From the NCBI GenBank assembly GCA_002478865.1, contig DLJZ01000012.1, forward strand, positions 127,543 to 191,542: a DNA stretch of 64,000 bases, read 5' to 3'. The position numbers and the translations under genes were made by a program. Of the stretch, positions 27,189 through 35,522 are shown piece by piece. The number at the start of each line of letters is the position of its first letter. Position 1 is the stretch's first letter. The stretch is from Hungatella sp. UBA7603. Its GTDB lineage: Bacteria > Bacillota > Clostridia > Lachnospirales > Lachnospiraceae. The notes under the pieces were generated by a model that was given only the letters and a program-made list of their open reading frames with translations, made no database searches and was not told the origin of the DNA.

Positions 27189-28410
27189 AAAATACTTCCA
27201 CCAATTCGTCTTTTTTTAATCCTTCTTGGTTTTGCCCGATCATCAAATAGCCATCTGCCCTTGTTAAAGTAGTAATTAGCCCGGATTTACCATGGACTGG
27301 CTCTGCATAGTACTCTTGTTCCTTTTTTATAAGCCTTACCAACTGACAGGTGGTTCTACCCGGTGCTCCGGCCAGATTAGTGGTCATACGGGCAAAAAGG
27401 GAATGGCCATCTTTCTGACTCGTTATATGCTTATAAAGCCATATAATCAAAAGATCAAATACCAACATGGCTGCGACGGGATGGCCTGGCAGCCCCGCCA
27501 CCAGAGTAGCCGTAGATTGATCGTACCCAAATATAGAAGGCTTTCCTGGCTTTAAAGCTAGTCCATGAATCAGAGTATGACCATCTGTCACTTCATCAAT
27601 AATCTGACTGGTGGCATCCTTCTTTCCTTTGGAACTTCCGCCAGATATAATGACAAGATCGCTGATTCTCATAAACTGGCTTACTTTGTCTTTTAAAGTC
27701 TCCTGGTCATCTTTGCATACCATAACTTCCTGTATCTTAAGGCCATATGTTTCTGCCTGGGCACTCAATGAATAGGAATTAATATCTCTGATCTCTCCGG
27801 GTGCTGGTTGGTAAGAGGGATGTACCAGCTCGTCTCCAGTGGAGAGAATGGTTATCGTCCATGGCTCATACACCATAACATCCATAATTCCAAGACTGGC
27901 CATAACGCCAATCTCCTGGGGACGAATTCTTGTTCCTTTTTTAATAACCAGTTCACCTTCTCTGATATCTTCTCCCTGGGATACTACATCCTTTCCATGT
28001 GCTACCGGACAATAGACAGCCAGATGATTCTCATCAAATATCTCACAGTGTTCCTCCATAACCATGGCATCAGCCCCCTCTGGGATCATGCCCCCTGTAG
28101 GCACATACCCACAGGTTCCGGTTTTCACGAAACAACAAGAAGGGTGACCCATGGATACCTCTTCCACCATTTCCAACAACACAGGAAGGCTTTCTAAAGC
28201 CCCCGTAGTATTCCCGGACACCACGGCATATCCATCAACTGTGGATCGCCGAAAGGAAGGGACCGGCTCTTTTGCTATAACATCCTGAGCCAGTATATGA
28301 CCAAGAGATTTTAATAAGTCTAACCGGACTATATTAGGCTTTTTCTCCTGCATGGCATTTACTAATTTATCTCTTGCTGCTTCTATGGTATCAACCCTTA
28401 GTAACTCCAT
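27181..28410 (-). CDS. moeA: Molybdopterin molybdotransferase MoeA (single domain)
   Basis: 409 aa. Contains VPSFRRSTVDGYAVVSG, PTGGMIPEGADAMVMEE, STGDELVHPSYQPAPGEIRDINSYSL, GGSSKGKKD and HGLALKPGKPSIFG, all MoeA patterns, and the C-terminal MoeA domain IV ends [13 protein letters not shown]. It is the second MoeA in tandem with the 646-aa fusion. In tungsten-using organisms paired MoeA proteins are thought to separate Mo from W insertion. It overlaps tupC by 13 nt. Confidence 0.93.
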   Translation of the reverse strand: MELLRVDTIEAARDKLVNAMQEKKPNIVRLDLLKSLGHILAQDVIAKEPVPSFRRSTVDGYAVVSGNTTGALESLPVLLEMVEEVSMGHPSCCFVKTGTCGYVPTGGMIPEGADAMVMEEHCEIFDENHLAVYCPVAHGKDVVSQGEDIREGELVIKKGTRIRPQEIGVMASLGIMDVMVYEPWTITILSTGDELVHPSYQPAPGEIRDINSYSLSAQAETYGLKIQEVMVCKDDQETLKDKVSQFMRISDLVIISGGSSKGKKDATSQIIDEVTDGHTLIHGLALKPGKPSIFGYDQSTATLVAGLPGHPVAAMLVFDLLIIWLYKHITSQKDGHSLFARMTTNLAGAPGRTTCQLVRLIKKEQEYYAEPVHGKSGLITTLTRADGYLMIGQNQEGLKKDELVEVFYV

Positions 28411-29066
28411 TGTTTTTCATGCCTTTCCCTCATAAAGTATCCCGTCTCTTTTGGTGTTCCTGAAAAGAGGTGGCTCCCGGCTTCCATCATATGTACCTCC
28501 TGGCAAAGATTGTAGATATGAGCCGGCTGGTGGCTTACGATCACCCAGGTGATAGGATCTTCTTTTTGAATGTTGGTTATGATACTTTCAAATACTCTAA
28601 TGCTCTCCAGGTCCATATTTGCCATAGTCTCATCAATAAACACAAGCTTAGGCTTAAAAATCAGAGCTCTGGCAAAGGAAAGCTTCTGGCGTTCTCCACT
28701 TGAGAGGCTTGGAGCATACTGCTGTTCCTTTCCAGTGAGACCGCACTGTTCAAGCCATTTCCCAATATCATATTTTGAGGGCATCTGATTACGAATCTTT
28801 AATGGGTAGATCAGATTATGATAAACCGTATCATGAAGCATATAGGGCCTTTGGGTGGTAAAGGTGATATCCCTACTCCTAATTCCCCCAAGGTCAATGG
28901 TTCCTTTATCGGGTCTCATTAAGCCGGTAATGAGTTTTATTAAAGTGGATTTTCCGCTTCCGTTATTGCCAATCAACCCATGTACCTTTTTATCCTGAAG
29001 AAACAGCCCTTTAATATCCAGTTGAAAACTTTCTATTCTTTTTTCCAGTTTAATAATTTTCACCAT
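28398..29066 (-). CDS. tupC: Tungstate ABC transporter ATP-binding protein
   Basis: 222 aa. Walker A IGNNGSGKST (about 32-41), Q-loop FTTQRPYML, signature LSSGERQKLSFARAL, Walker B LVFIDETMANMD (with ET rather than EP), H-loop VIVSHQPAHI. It lies after tupA and tupB with a 17-nt overlap. Tungstate rather than molybdate is inferred from the TupA-type binding protein and the AOR in the same operon. Confidence 0.88.
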   Translation of the reverse strand: MVKIIKLEKRIESFQLDIKGLFLQDKKVHGLIGNNGSGKSTLIKLITGLMRPDKGTIDLGGIRSRDITFTTQRPYMLHDTVYHNLIYPLKIRNQMPSKYDIGKWLEQCGLTGKEQQYAPSLSSGERQKLSFARALIFKPKLVFIDETMANMDLESIRVFESIITNIQKEDPITWVIVSHQPAHIYNLCQEVHMMEAGSHLFSGTPKETGYFMRERHEKQWSY

Positions 29067-29736
29067 TGTTCTCGTACCTTTTTAACGTATCCATTAGTGT
29101 CTGTATGCAAAATGAGAGGATCAAAAGAACCACCCCAAGAGTGATGGCTTCGCTGTAATCCCCTTTGTTCCTCATTAGTGAAATTGCAGTAGTCATGGTT
29201 CTTGTTTTATACTGAATATTACCGCCCACTATCATGACGGCACCTACTTCACTGATTGACCGCCCAAAGCTGGTTGCCAGTGCAAAATAGATATCATGCT
29301 TCATTTCCTTTATCAGCAGGAAAAAAGTCTGGCTCCGGCTGGCGTTCATGCTAATGGCAAACGTCCGGATCTCAGGTGCCGCATTCTTAGCTGCTGTGCA
29401 AACCATTCCGCTGACAATGGGCGTGATAATAAATAATTGGGCTATGACCATGGCAGCGAAAGAAAACAGCAGGGAAAGTTCTCCAAAAGGGCCTCTGCGC
29501 ATGAGAAGAAGATAGACCATAAGACCAACCACCACCGGGGGGAATCCCATAAGGGTTCGATTTATTCTTAAGATGATTTTCTTGCCAAAGAAATCTCTTC
29601 TTTCCAACAAAAGCCCCAGAGGAATTCCAAATAAGGAAGAAAGAAAGGTTGATACAAACCCCAATTTCATGGTCAGCCATATGGTTTCCAAAGTTTCATG
29701 ACTAAGGTTAAGATGGAAATTGGAAAGAACCAGCAT
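29050..29736 (-). CDS. tupB: Tungstate ABC transporter permease
   Basis: 228 aa, five to six hydrophobic segments, with the coupling motif region NAAPEIRTFAISMNASRSQTFFLLIKEMKHDIYFAL and the GRSISEVGAVMIVGGNI segment characteristic of TupB permeases. GGAGTAGGCTT precedes the ATG. It follows tupA by 12 bp and overlaps tupC. Confidence 0.9.
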   Translation of the reverse strand: MLVLSNFHLNLSHETLETIWLTMKLGFVSTFLSSLFGIPLGLLLERRDFFGKKIILRINRTLMGFPPVVVGLMVYLLLMRRGPFGELSLLFSFAAMVIAQLFIITPIVSGMVCTAAKNAAPEIRTFAISMNASRSQTFFLLIKEMKHDIYFALATSFGRSISEVGAVMIVGGNIQYKTRTMTTAISLMRNKGDYSEAITLGVVLLILSFCIQTLMDTLKRYENNGENY

Positions 29737-29748
29737 AAGCCTACTCCT

Positions 29749-30639
29749 TTATTTATTTGCACCTGCATTTGGAGTAAATAGAGACTGTCCATATTCATCC
29801 ATTCCAAAACTGCCAATTAGAGTTTGAGTATCATCAGATAGAATCCAGTCCACAAAATCCTTTGCTCCCTCTTCATTAATCTTGCTATTTTGTTGAGGAT
29901 TGACAGCAATAACGCCATAATAGTTGAGTAGCTGTGTATCTTTTTCACAGATGATATCCATGGAAGTCTTCCTTTTCGTCGTCAACCAGGTGGCACGGTC
30001 AGATAAGGTATAAGCACCTTTTTCATCTGCCATGAGAAGCGTAGCTCCCATTCCCTGACCAGAGCTGATGTAATTCGAATTCTGATCTGGTACAAGATTC
30101 AATGTCTTCCAGATAGAAAGTTCTTTTGTATTGGTACCTGAATCGTCACCTCTGGATACAAAGGGATATTGATTGTCGAAAATAGCTTGGAATGTTGATT
30201 TTACATCCTCGTTCTTTTCAATATCTCCGGTAGGACCTACAACAACAAAATCATTATACATTACATCATATCGTTTCACACCGTAACCCGCTTTTATAAA
30301 TTCCTCTTCTTTGGACTTGGCATGAACAAGGAGCACGTCTGCTTCTCCGTTTTCTCCCATCTTTAATGCTTCACCAGTGCCCACTGCTACCGTATCCACT
30401 TCCCAGCCAGTCTTTTTCGTGAAATCTGGTAGAATTACATCTAATAACCCAGAATCCTGTGTACTTGTGGTCGTGGATAATATGATCTTACCTTTTACTG
30501 GTACTGCCTGAGTATCTTTCCCTATAGCAGATTGCTCAGATGCTGTGGTTACTGTATTTTCTGATGTTTTGACTGTGCTGCATCCCATCAATAAGGTACT
30601 TACCATAAGGCTTAATAATATCATTCGTATATATTTCAT
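29749..30639 (-). CDS. tupA: Tungstate-binding lipoprotein TupA
   Basis: 296 aa from the ATG at 30639 (after GGAGCAAGAA). The longer reading from 30795 overlaps moaA and would bury the signal peptide, so it is rejected. Lipoprotein signal with lipobox LLMGC. The mature domain begins KIILSTTTSTQDSGLLDVILPDF, the TupA signature, followed by ADVLLVHAKSKEEEF, FVVVGPTGDI and SRGDDSGTNTKELSIWK. TupA proteins bind tungstate very tightly and discriminate against molybdate. Its place between moaA and tupB ties W uptake to cofactor synthesis. Confidence 0.93.
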   Translation of the reverse strand: MKYIRMILLSLMVSTLLMGCSTVKTSENTVTTASEQSAIGKDTQAVPVKGKIILSTTTSTQDSGLLDVILPDFTKKTGWEVDTVAVGTGEALKMGENGEADVLLVHAKSKEEEFIKAGYGVKRYDVMYNDFVVVGPTGDIEKNEDVKSTFQAIFDNQYPFVSRGDDSGTNTKELSIWKTLNLVPDQNSNYISSGQGMGATLLMADEKGAYTLSDRATWLTTKRKTSMDIICEKDTQLLNYYGVIAVNPQQNSKINEEGAKDFVDWILSDDTQTLIGSFGMDEYGQSLFTPNAGANK

Positions 30640-30694
30640 TTCTTGCTCCATTCTATCTATTATTTTTAAATTCTTATTAATCGCTGTCTTTTTC

Positions 30695-31675
30695 TTATCC
30701 ACCAATTTGTGACATATAATCCTGCTCATGGAAGCCAGGACACTGGGATGAATGAAAGCTGTGGCCGACTGGTTTTCCGTAGATGCCAAGAGCAATGGCC
30801 CGTTCTAAGGTAGAATCATTTGTCTTGTGCCTAAGCATAGACTTTAGATCCCAGCCTTTTTCATATTGGAGGCACGTTTTTAAATGTCCGTCCGCTGTGA
30901 GCCGTATCCGATTGCATTCATTACAGAATTTGTGGGACATGGCACTGATAAACCCGATGGATCCAAGAAAGCCTGGTATGGTATAGTAACGGGCGGGGCC
31001 TCCCACTTCCGAAGAAGGAATGGGAATTAGTTCTCCATAGATAGGTATAATCATGGAACGGAGCTTCTCTTCGTCCAAGTAGGAATAGTTTTTTCCTAAT
31101 CCAATGGGCATCATCTCAATAAAACGGACACTTAACGGGTTCTCTCTTGCAAGTTCCACAAGGTCTCTTATATCTTTTTCTGATGTATCTGCCATGGGAA
31201 CACAATTTATTTTGACCTTTAATTTACTATATTTAGCTGCTTCTTTTATGGCAGTACGTACCTGTGAAAAACAGTCTTTTCTTGTAATTTGCTTGTACCG
31301 TTCTGGATTTAAGGTATCGAGGCTAATATTTACCCCGTCTAATCCTGATGAAAGTAGACCGGATAAGTGTTCCATTAATAGCGCTCCGTTGGTCGTTAGC
31401 GTAACGCGACTGATTCCTTCCAGACCTTTAATCTTTTCTACCAAGGATACGATATCATTTCTGACCAGAGGCTCTCCCCCAGTGATCTTTACCTGTTTCA
31501 TTCCAAGTTTAGCAAAGCACAGGCAGAGCCTTATGATTTCATCGTTAGTTAATATCTCGCTCTGGGGAAGAAAAACAGCTCCTTCTTTTGGCATACAATA
31601 TACACAACCCAGATTACACCTGTCTGTTACTGAAATTCTTATGTAATTGATATCTCTATTGTATTGATCTATCAT
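30695..31675 (-). CDS. moaA: GTP 3',8-cyclase MoaA
   Basis: Radical SAM enzyme for the first step of pyranopterin synthesis, 326 aa. Radical SAM cluster CNLGCVYC (residues 20-27), SAM-binding KITGGEPLVR, and the second cluster ligands in FCNECNRIRLTADGHLKTC. The usual C-terminal GG is present (MSQIGG). AAAAGGATAAGAT precedes the ATG. It starts 11 bp after the acyltransferase gene, so cofactor genes follow biosynthetic genes without a break. Confidence 0.95.
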   Translation of the reverse strand: MIDQYNRDINYIRISVTDRCNLGCVYCMPKEGAVFLPQSEILTNDEIIRLCLCFAKLGMKQVKITGGEPLVRNDIVSLVEKIKGLEGISRVTLTTNGALLMEHLSGLLSSGLDGVNISLDTLNPERYKQITRKDCFSQVRTAIKEAAKYSKLKVKINCVPMADTSEKDIRDLVELARENPLSVRFIEMMPIGLGKNYSYLDEEKLRSMIIPIYGELIPIPSSEVGGPARYYTIPGFLGSIGFISAMSHKFCNECNRIRLTADGHLKTCLQYEKGWDLKSMLRHKTNDSTLERAIALGIYGKPVGHSFHSSQCPGFHEQDYMSQIGG

Positions 31676-31686
31676 ATCTTATCCTT

Positions 31687-32652
31687 TTAGCATGCTCCTA
31701 TTTCATATACCAATGCTCCTACGGTAACATGACCGGCTATGTCTTTACTTACGGTATCAAAGGTATCAAACTGGCAAGTATCCTCAATGGATCTGGAGAT
31801 TTTAGTTAAGCCTTTTCCAAGCCCCATCTCAATGAAATTTTTAGTTCCTGACTGAGAAAGCGTGGCAATTGATTCCCCCCATTTCATGGTACTGTACATG
31901 TTCCTTACTAATTCATCTGCAATGTCCTGAGATTTCCACCTGATGCTCTGATCTATACTGGACACCACTGGAATGGTGGAATCAACAACTTTGATCTTCT
32001 CTACGCTTACAGTCAGATCCCGCTCCGGTCTATGATACAGTGGGGTGTGAAAGGCGAATTTGGAATCAATGGCATATATTTTAAGGGCACCTTGTTCTGC
32101 TGCCTCCTGGCATACCGACCGAACGTTATTTTCATATCCTGAAATACCAAAACAATAAGGGTTGTTTTCGCAGGCAATAAACACCTTTCCTTCACACTGA
32201 CACTCCTTTATGATCCGGCTAAGCTCGTCCTTATTAAACCCAATGATGGTTGCCATTCCCTCATTTTCACTCACATTTTGGTTAATATCATAGAGCAAAA
32301 GAGCTCCTGCTTCAAAGGTAATTGCCTGACTGCAGGCCAGTGCTGTTATAAGCCCCATGCTATATCCAATTAAATAGTCTGGTACCACTCCATGGGATAT
32401 ATACCATTCGTATATAGCATAATCACAGGTATAAATACTGAGCCAGTTATAGAAATTACACTCCGTGTCAATGAGATCTCCATTAAGATAGGAATCGATA
32501 TCAAGTTTATACTTCTCCTTTAATATGGCTGATAGCTGATGGATTCTCTCTCTTTCCTTTCCTGGAATCTTATGAATTACCTTTCGGTAATCCGTACCGA
32601 TTCCGGCAAACATCATCGCCATACTATTATTCTTTTTAATCTTATGTTCCAT
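31687..32652 (-). CDS. ACP S-acyltransferase (FabD-like)
   Basis: 321 aa acyltransferase expected to load malonyl or another acyl unit from CoA onto an ACP. Nucleophile Ser in GYSMG (family GHSxG), partner His in KFAFHTPLYH. The N-terminus MMFAGIGTDY replaces the usual FPGQGSQ. Low similarity to housekeeping FabD suggests a pathway-specific enzyme. TTAGGAGACAGCT precedes the ATG. It overlaps the small ORF upstream by about 11 nt. Confidence 0.85.
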   Translation of the reverse strand: MEHKIKKNNSMAMMFAGIGTDYRKVIHKIPGKERERIHQLSAILKEKYKLDIDSYLNGDLIDTECNFYNWLSIYTCDYAIYEWYISHGVVPDYLIGYSMGLITALACSQAITFEAGALLLYDINQNVSENEGMATIIGFNKDELSRIIKECQCEGKVFIACENNPYCFGISGYENNVRSVCQEAAEQGALKIYAIDSKFAFHTPLYHRPERDLTVSVEKIKVVDSTIPVVSSIDQSIRWKSQDIADELVRNMYSTMKWGESIATLSQSGTKNFIEMGLGKGLTKISRSIEDTCQFDTFDTVSKDIAGHVTVGALVYEIGAC

Positions 32653-32800
32653 AGCTGTCTCCTAATTTTTTTTGATTCTTTCTGGTCTTAAAATAAATTT
32701 TATTTGTCCGCCTGTCCCATATAAACCTGCTGATGAACGATAAGATAATAGCCGTGACACACATTGATAACACTTTTATTCCTTTCAATATCCCATCCAC
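32642..32800 (-). CDS. Possible small membrane protein (about 50 aa) coupled to the acyltransferase
   Basis: Open frame from GTG 32800 (TTG 32788 is an alternative with better spacing from AAAGGAG) to TAA at 32642, overlapping the acyltransferase start. It encodes one hydrophobic helix (VLSMCVTAIILSFISRFIW) followed by a strongly basic tail (KTRKNQKK). No family recognised. It fills the only wide gap (about 170 bp) between core operon genes. Membrane topology and overlap argue for translation, while the non-ATG start lowers confidence. Confidence 0.4.
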   Translation of the reverse strand: MDGILKGIKVLSMCVTAIILSFISRFIWDRRTNKIYFKTRKNQKKLGDSYGT

Positions 32801-32826
32801 GCTCCTTTCAATTAAGATAAGTTCCC

Positions 32827-33459
32827 TTATACAATTTCTCGGTACAAATAAAATGCTTCCGCATAAGCCGTATTAATTTCCGCTCCCCGATATCCAGCCA
32901 CTAGTCTGCTGGTATCTAATGTTCTTGTCTGTGCATTGATCTCTGTGGAATAAACAGAAAGTGCTGTCAACTTATCCTCAATCTCATTGCTGATATCTAC
33001 ATAGTAATTGGGATCAAACTTCTGTGTGGAAGCAAATATCTCATAAAACAATACTTTCTTTAAAAAGGGGGTTTTGGATGGCCGGCACCAGACCATGGCG
33101 GCTTGGGAGACAATTCGGTGATCAGAGTTCATATCAGCATCATAATGGCAGTATAGAACATCTGGTTTTATATCAAAGATAATACGCTCCAGAGATGTAA
33201 CTATATCAAGTTGAGGAATGGTATCTAACATGATCAAGGGGTGGTCTGCGAAAAATATCTCCTGTATTCCCAATACATCTGCCGCATTTTTTGCATGAGA
33301 CTTTCTTGTGTTTATAAGTTCTTCATCAAAACGCTTGGAACACTGTGAACTAATAAAAACCACATAAACCTGATCTCCTGCCTTTGTATGCTTTTTTATG
33401 GTTCCTCCGCACCCTAACACTTCATCATCAATATGGGATGCTATCACCAGTACCTTCAT
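32827..33459 (-). CDS. PIG-L/LmbE family deacetylase
   Basis: 210 aa zinc-dependent N-deacetylase. The AHPDDE zinc motif appears as SHIDDE (residues 8-13), and the second motif is YDADMNSDHRIV with a metal His. Members remove acetyl from GlcNAc-type sugars. Next to dTDP-sugar genes and a glycosyltransferase it likely exposes an amine on a sugar after transfer. Overlaps the epimerase stop by 4 nt (ATGA). Confidence 0.88.
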   Translation of the reverse strand: MKVLVIASHIDDEVLGCGGTIKKHTKAGDQVYVVFISSQCSKRFDEELINTRKSHAKNAADVLGIQEIFFADHPLIMLDTIPQLDIVTSLERIIFDIKPDVLYCHYDADMNSDHRIVSQAAMVWCRPSKTPFLKKVLFYEIFASTQKFDPNYYVDISNEIEDKLTALSVYSTEINAQTRTLDTSRLVAGYRGAEINTAYAEAFYLYREIV

Positions 33460-34325
33460 TTTTCCGTTCCTCCCTTTTGTGATTTATAGTAATCCTCTAA
33501 TATATCATTCATGGTTTTTGCTGGCTGAAAGGATAATTGTTGTCGTGCCTTATTCGCATTGATGAGAGATGGGATCTCCTTTTTCTCTTCCCTTGTCACA
33601 AGCAAAGACTTTGAATCGCATAGCTTAAAAATTTTATTTACCAATTGAAGCATGGTCATAGAATCCTCAGGGGCTAAATTAAAAATTCCATTGCACGAAA
33701 AACCAAGGCACTGACTAATGGCCTGGGTAAAATCAGATACTGCAAGTAGCTGGATGATCTTATGACGAGATACAGAGAGTTCCAGCGCTTCATGGTTCCT
33801 TGCTCGCTCAAAAAACAGGGGAACTGCAGCTATATTCTTTTGCCCTGCTCCCGTAATGTTAACGGGGCGGAGAATCATTAGCTTATTACTTGGAATTAGT
33901 CTTTGACAGAGAAGCTCCGCCTCATATTTTGTCTTAGCATAATTTCCAACTGGCGCTATGGGAGATTCTTCTGTTATTATTTCACTTTCTCTTTCGTATA
34001 CGGCAGCCGTGGAAATGTAAATAAACTTAGAAAAACTGCAAGATTGAATGAGATTTTTTGTTCCTTCCACATTTACCTGATGAAAGATATTGCTGTCGAT
34101 GTCTGCTCCAATGGTGGTACGATTTAGTGCCGCCAGATGTATAACCGTATCAAACTCCTGATCCAACTCAAATCTCTTTGTGATATCCACGGAAAAATAT
34201 CCATCCAGGGCATGAACCGAAGATGACTCTCTCCCCAGACCATAGATCTTATTTTCAGGAGACTTTAGTTTGGAAAAGAGATAGCCGCCTGCAAAACCAT
34301 TAACGCCTGTGATCAGCACATTCAT
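33456..34325 (-). CDS. NAD-dependent epimerase/dehydratase (extended SDR), NDP-sugar type
   Basis: 289 aa from the ATG at 34325, after GGGAGGAATAACT. A longer start overlaps the PPTase. Rossmann motif TGVNGFAGGYLFSKL, catalytic Ser region YISTAAVYE, YxxxK in YAKTKYEAE. Similar to RmlD/GalE-type enzymes. With rmlA and rmlB in the operon it may reduce or epimerise dTDP-4-keto-6-deoxyglucose. Exact reaction not determinable. Confidence 0.82.
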   Translation of the reverse strand: MNVLITGVNGFAGGYLFSKLKSPENKIYGLGRESSSVHALDGYFSVDITKRFELDQEFDTVIHLAALNRTTIGADIDSNIFHQVNVEGTKNLIQSCSFSKFIYISTAAVYERESEIITEESPIAPVGNYAKTKYEAELLCQRLIPSNKLMILRPVNITGAGQKNIAAVPLFFERARNHEALELSVSRHKIIQLLAVSDFTQAISQCLGFSCNGIFNLAPEDSMTMLQLVNKIFKLCDSKSLLVTREEKKEIPSLINANKARQQLSFQPAKTMNDILEDYYKSQKGGTEK

Positions 34326-34327
34326 AG

Positions 34328-35020
34328 TTATTCCTCCCAATATGCAATCGCAATCTGATTGTCTTCTCTTGTGATCCACTGAATTTTTAACACCGCTTGG
34401 TAATATTCCAGTGAAAGTATGGCACCAGAAAGATCCACCCCAATGGGAAGGGATATCTTATTTAAATCAGCGGTAAGGCCTAAAGTGAGCGCTTTCGTGA
34501 CTGCTTCCTTCATAACCCAAGTTCTGCAAAACATCTGATACTGTTCTCTCATGGAGAGCGTCTGGTAGTATCTAAATTCTTCTGGAGAATAGATCGCTTC
34601 TAAGGTCTCATACTTTCTTTTTCGGAGGGATTGGGCTGTTTCTATATCTACGCCAACTTCCTTATTCCTATGTGCAATCAGTATTAGGTATTTTCCACTG
34701 TGGGACAGATTAAACCTTACATCAGTGACCGGTTCTAAGAAATAGGGCTTTCCATAAGAACTCCTACAAAACCGTATCTTGTCTGGGGAACAGCCTAGAA
34801 GGCTGCTTAATATGATTCTAGTCAGTGAACGCCGAAGCATCACTCTGTCTCTAGACACAGGAATCGTAATTAGATCTAATCGGACTTTTTCTTCTTCCGA
34901 TATATAATCTTCGTATGGTATTTCACTCACCGCTTTACATCGATCTAAGTCTGCCAGATACACATCTTCTTTTAAGAGAATAATAGCTCCTAATTTTATC
35001 AGAGTTAAAAGACCATACAC
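34328..35020 (-). CDS. 4'-phosphopantetheinyl transferase (Sfp type)
   Basis: 230 aa. Transfers phosphopantetheine from CoA to the serine of carrier proteins. Motifs: FNLSHSGKYLILI, GVDIETAQ (Mg-binding Asp), FCRTWVMKEAVTKALTLGL. It supplies the holo form of the two operon ACPs (48877 and 43929). Ends 3 bp before the epimerase start. Confidence 0.92.
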   Translation of the reverse strand: MYGLLTLIKLGAIILLKEDVYLADLDRCKAVSEIPYEDYISEEEKVRLDLITIPVSRDRVMLRRSLTRIILSSLLGCSPDKIRFCRSSYGKPYFLEPVTDVRFNLSHSGKYLILIAHRNKEVGVDIETAQSLRKRKYETLEAIYSPEEFRYYQTLSMREQYQMFCRTWVMKEAVTKALTLGLTADLNKISLPIGVDLSGAILSLEYYQAVLKIQWITREDNQIAIAYWEE

Positions 35021-35025
35021 CTCAG

Positions 35026-35508
35026 CTAAAACCGCTTTATAAGTTCTAACATGGTTTCTTCTTTGCGGGTATCAGCCATATTAGGATCAAAGTGATTCTT
35101 TTTTGCAATCTCCGTCAGGATCATTCTTATGAGAAAGTTCTGAGTAGAAATATCCAGTTTTCCTACCAGGTAAACACTATCATAGCTTTGGCTGTCTAGA
35201 TACCTGCTTACCCCTTGATTCACAATTCGGGAATAGCTTTCCTGAGAATCCAGCCCATGGATAAAAAAGGTGACAGGCTTATGGCAAAGACTTTCTCTGT
35301 TCTTTTTTACATAGGTTGTCACAATATTAGGAAGCTTCCCCCCATAAATCCCTGCACCAATGTAGATATGGTTATAGCCGGATAAATCTAGCTCTCCAAC
35401 CTCTGATATCTTATGGATGGTAAGTGGGTGGATTGCGTGAGTCATAATCCGCGAAACAGTTTCCTCTGTCGTGTTATTTTTAGATGCATACAGTATCAGA
35501 TTTTTCAT
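35026..35508 (-). CDS. Flavodoxin-domain protein
   Basis: 160 aa single-domain flavodoxin related to HemG-type protoporphyrinogen oxidases. The phosphate loop is ILYASKNNTTEE (residues 5-16) and the second FMN loop is IYIGAGIYGGKLP. A likely electron carrier for the operon's AOR, Ior or radical SAM enzyme, or an oxidase in its own right. ACAGGAGGCAGC precedes the ATG. Confidence 0.82.
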   Translation of the reverse strand: MKNLILYASKNNTTEETVSRIMTHAIHPLTIHKISEVGELDLSGYNHIYIGAGIYGGKLPNIVTTYVKKNRESLCHKPVTFFIHGLDSQESYSRIVNQGVSRYLDSQSYDSVYLVGKLDISTQNFLIRMILTEIAKKNHFDPNMADTRKEETMLELIKRF

Positions 35509-35522
35509 GCTGCCTCCTGTTC

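Noticed and set aside
29749..30795. TupA read from 30795
   Set aside because: It would overlap moaA by 100 nt and place 52 residues before the lipoprotein signal peptide.
31104..31646. 180-aa plus-strand frame opposite moaA
   Set aside because: moaA has its radical SAM motifs on the minus strand. The antisense frame has no recognisable features or ribosome site.
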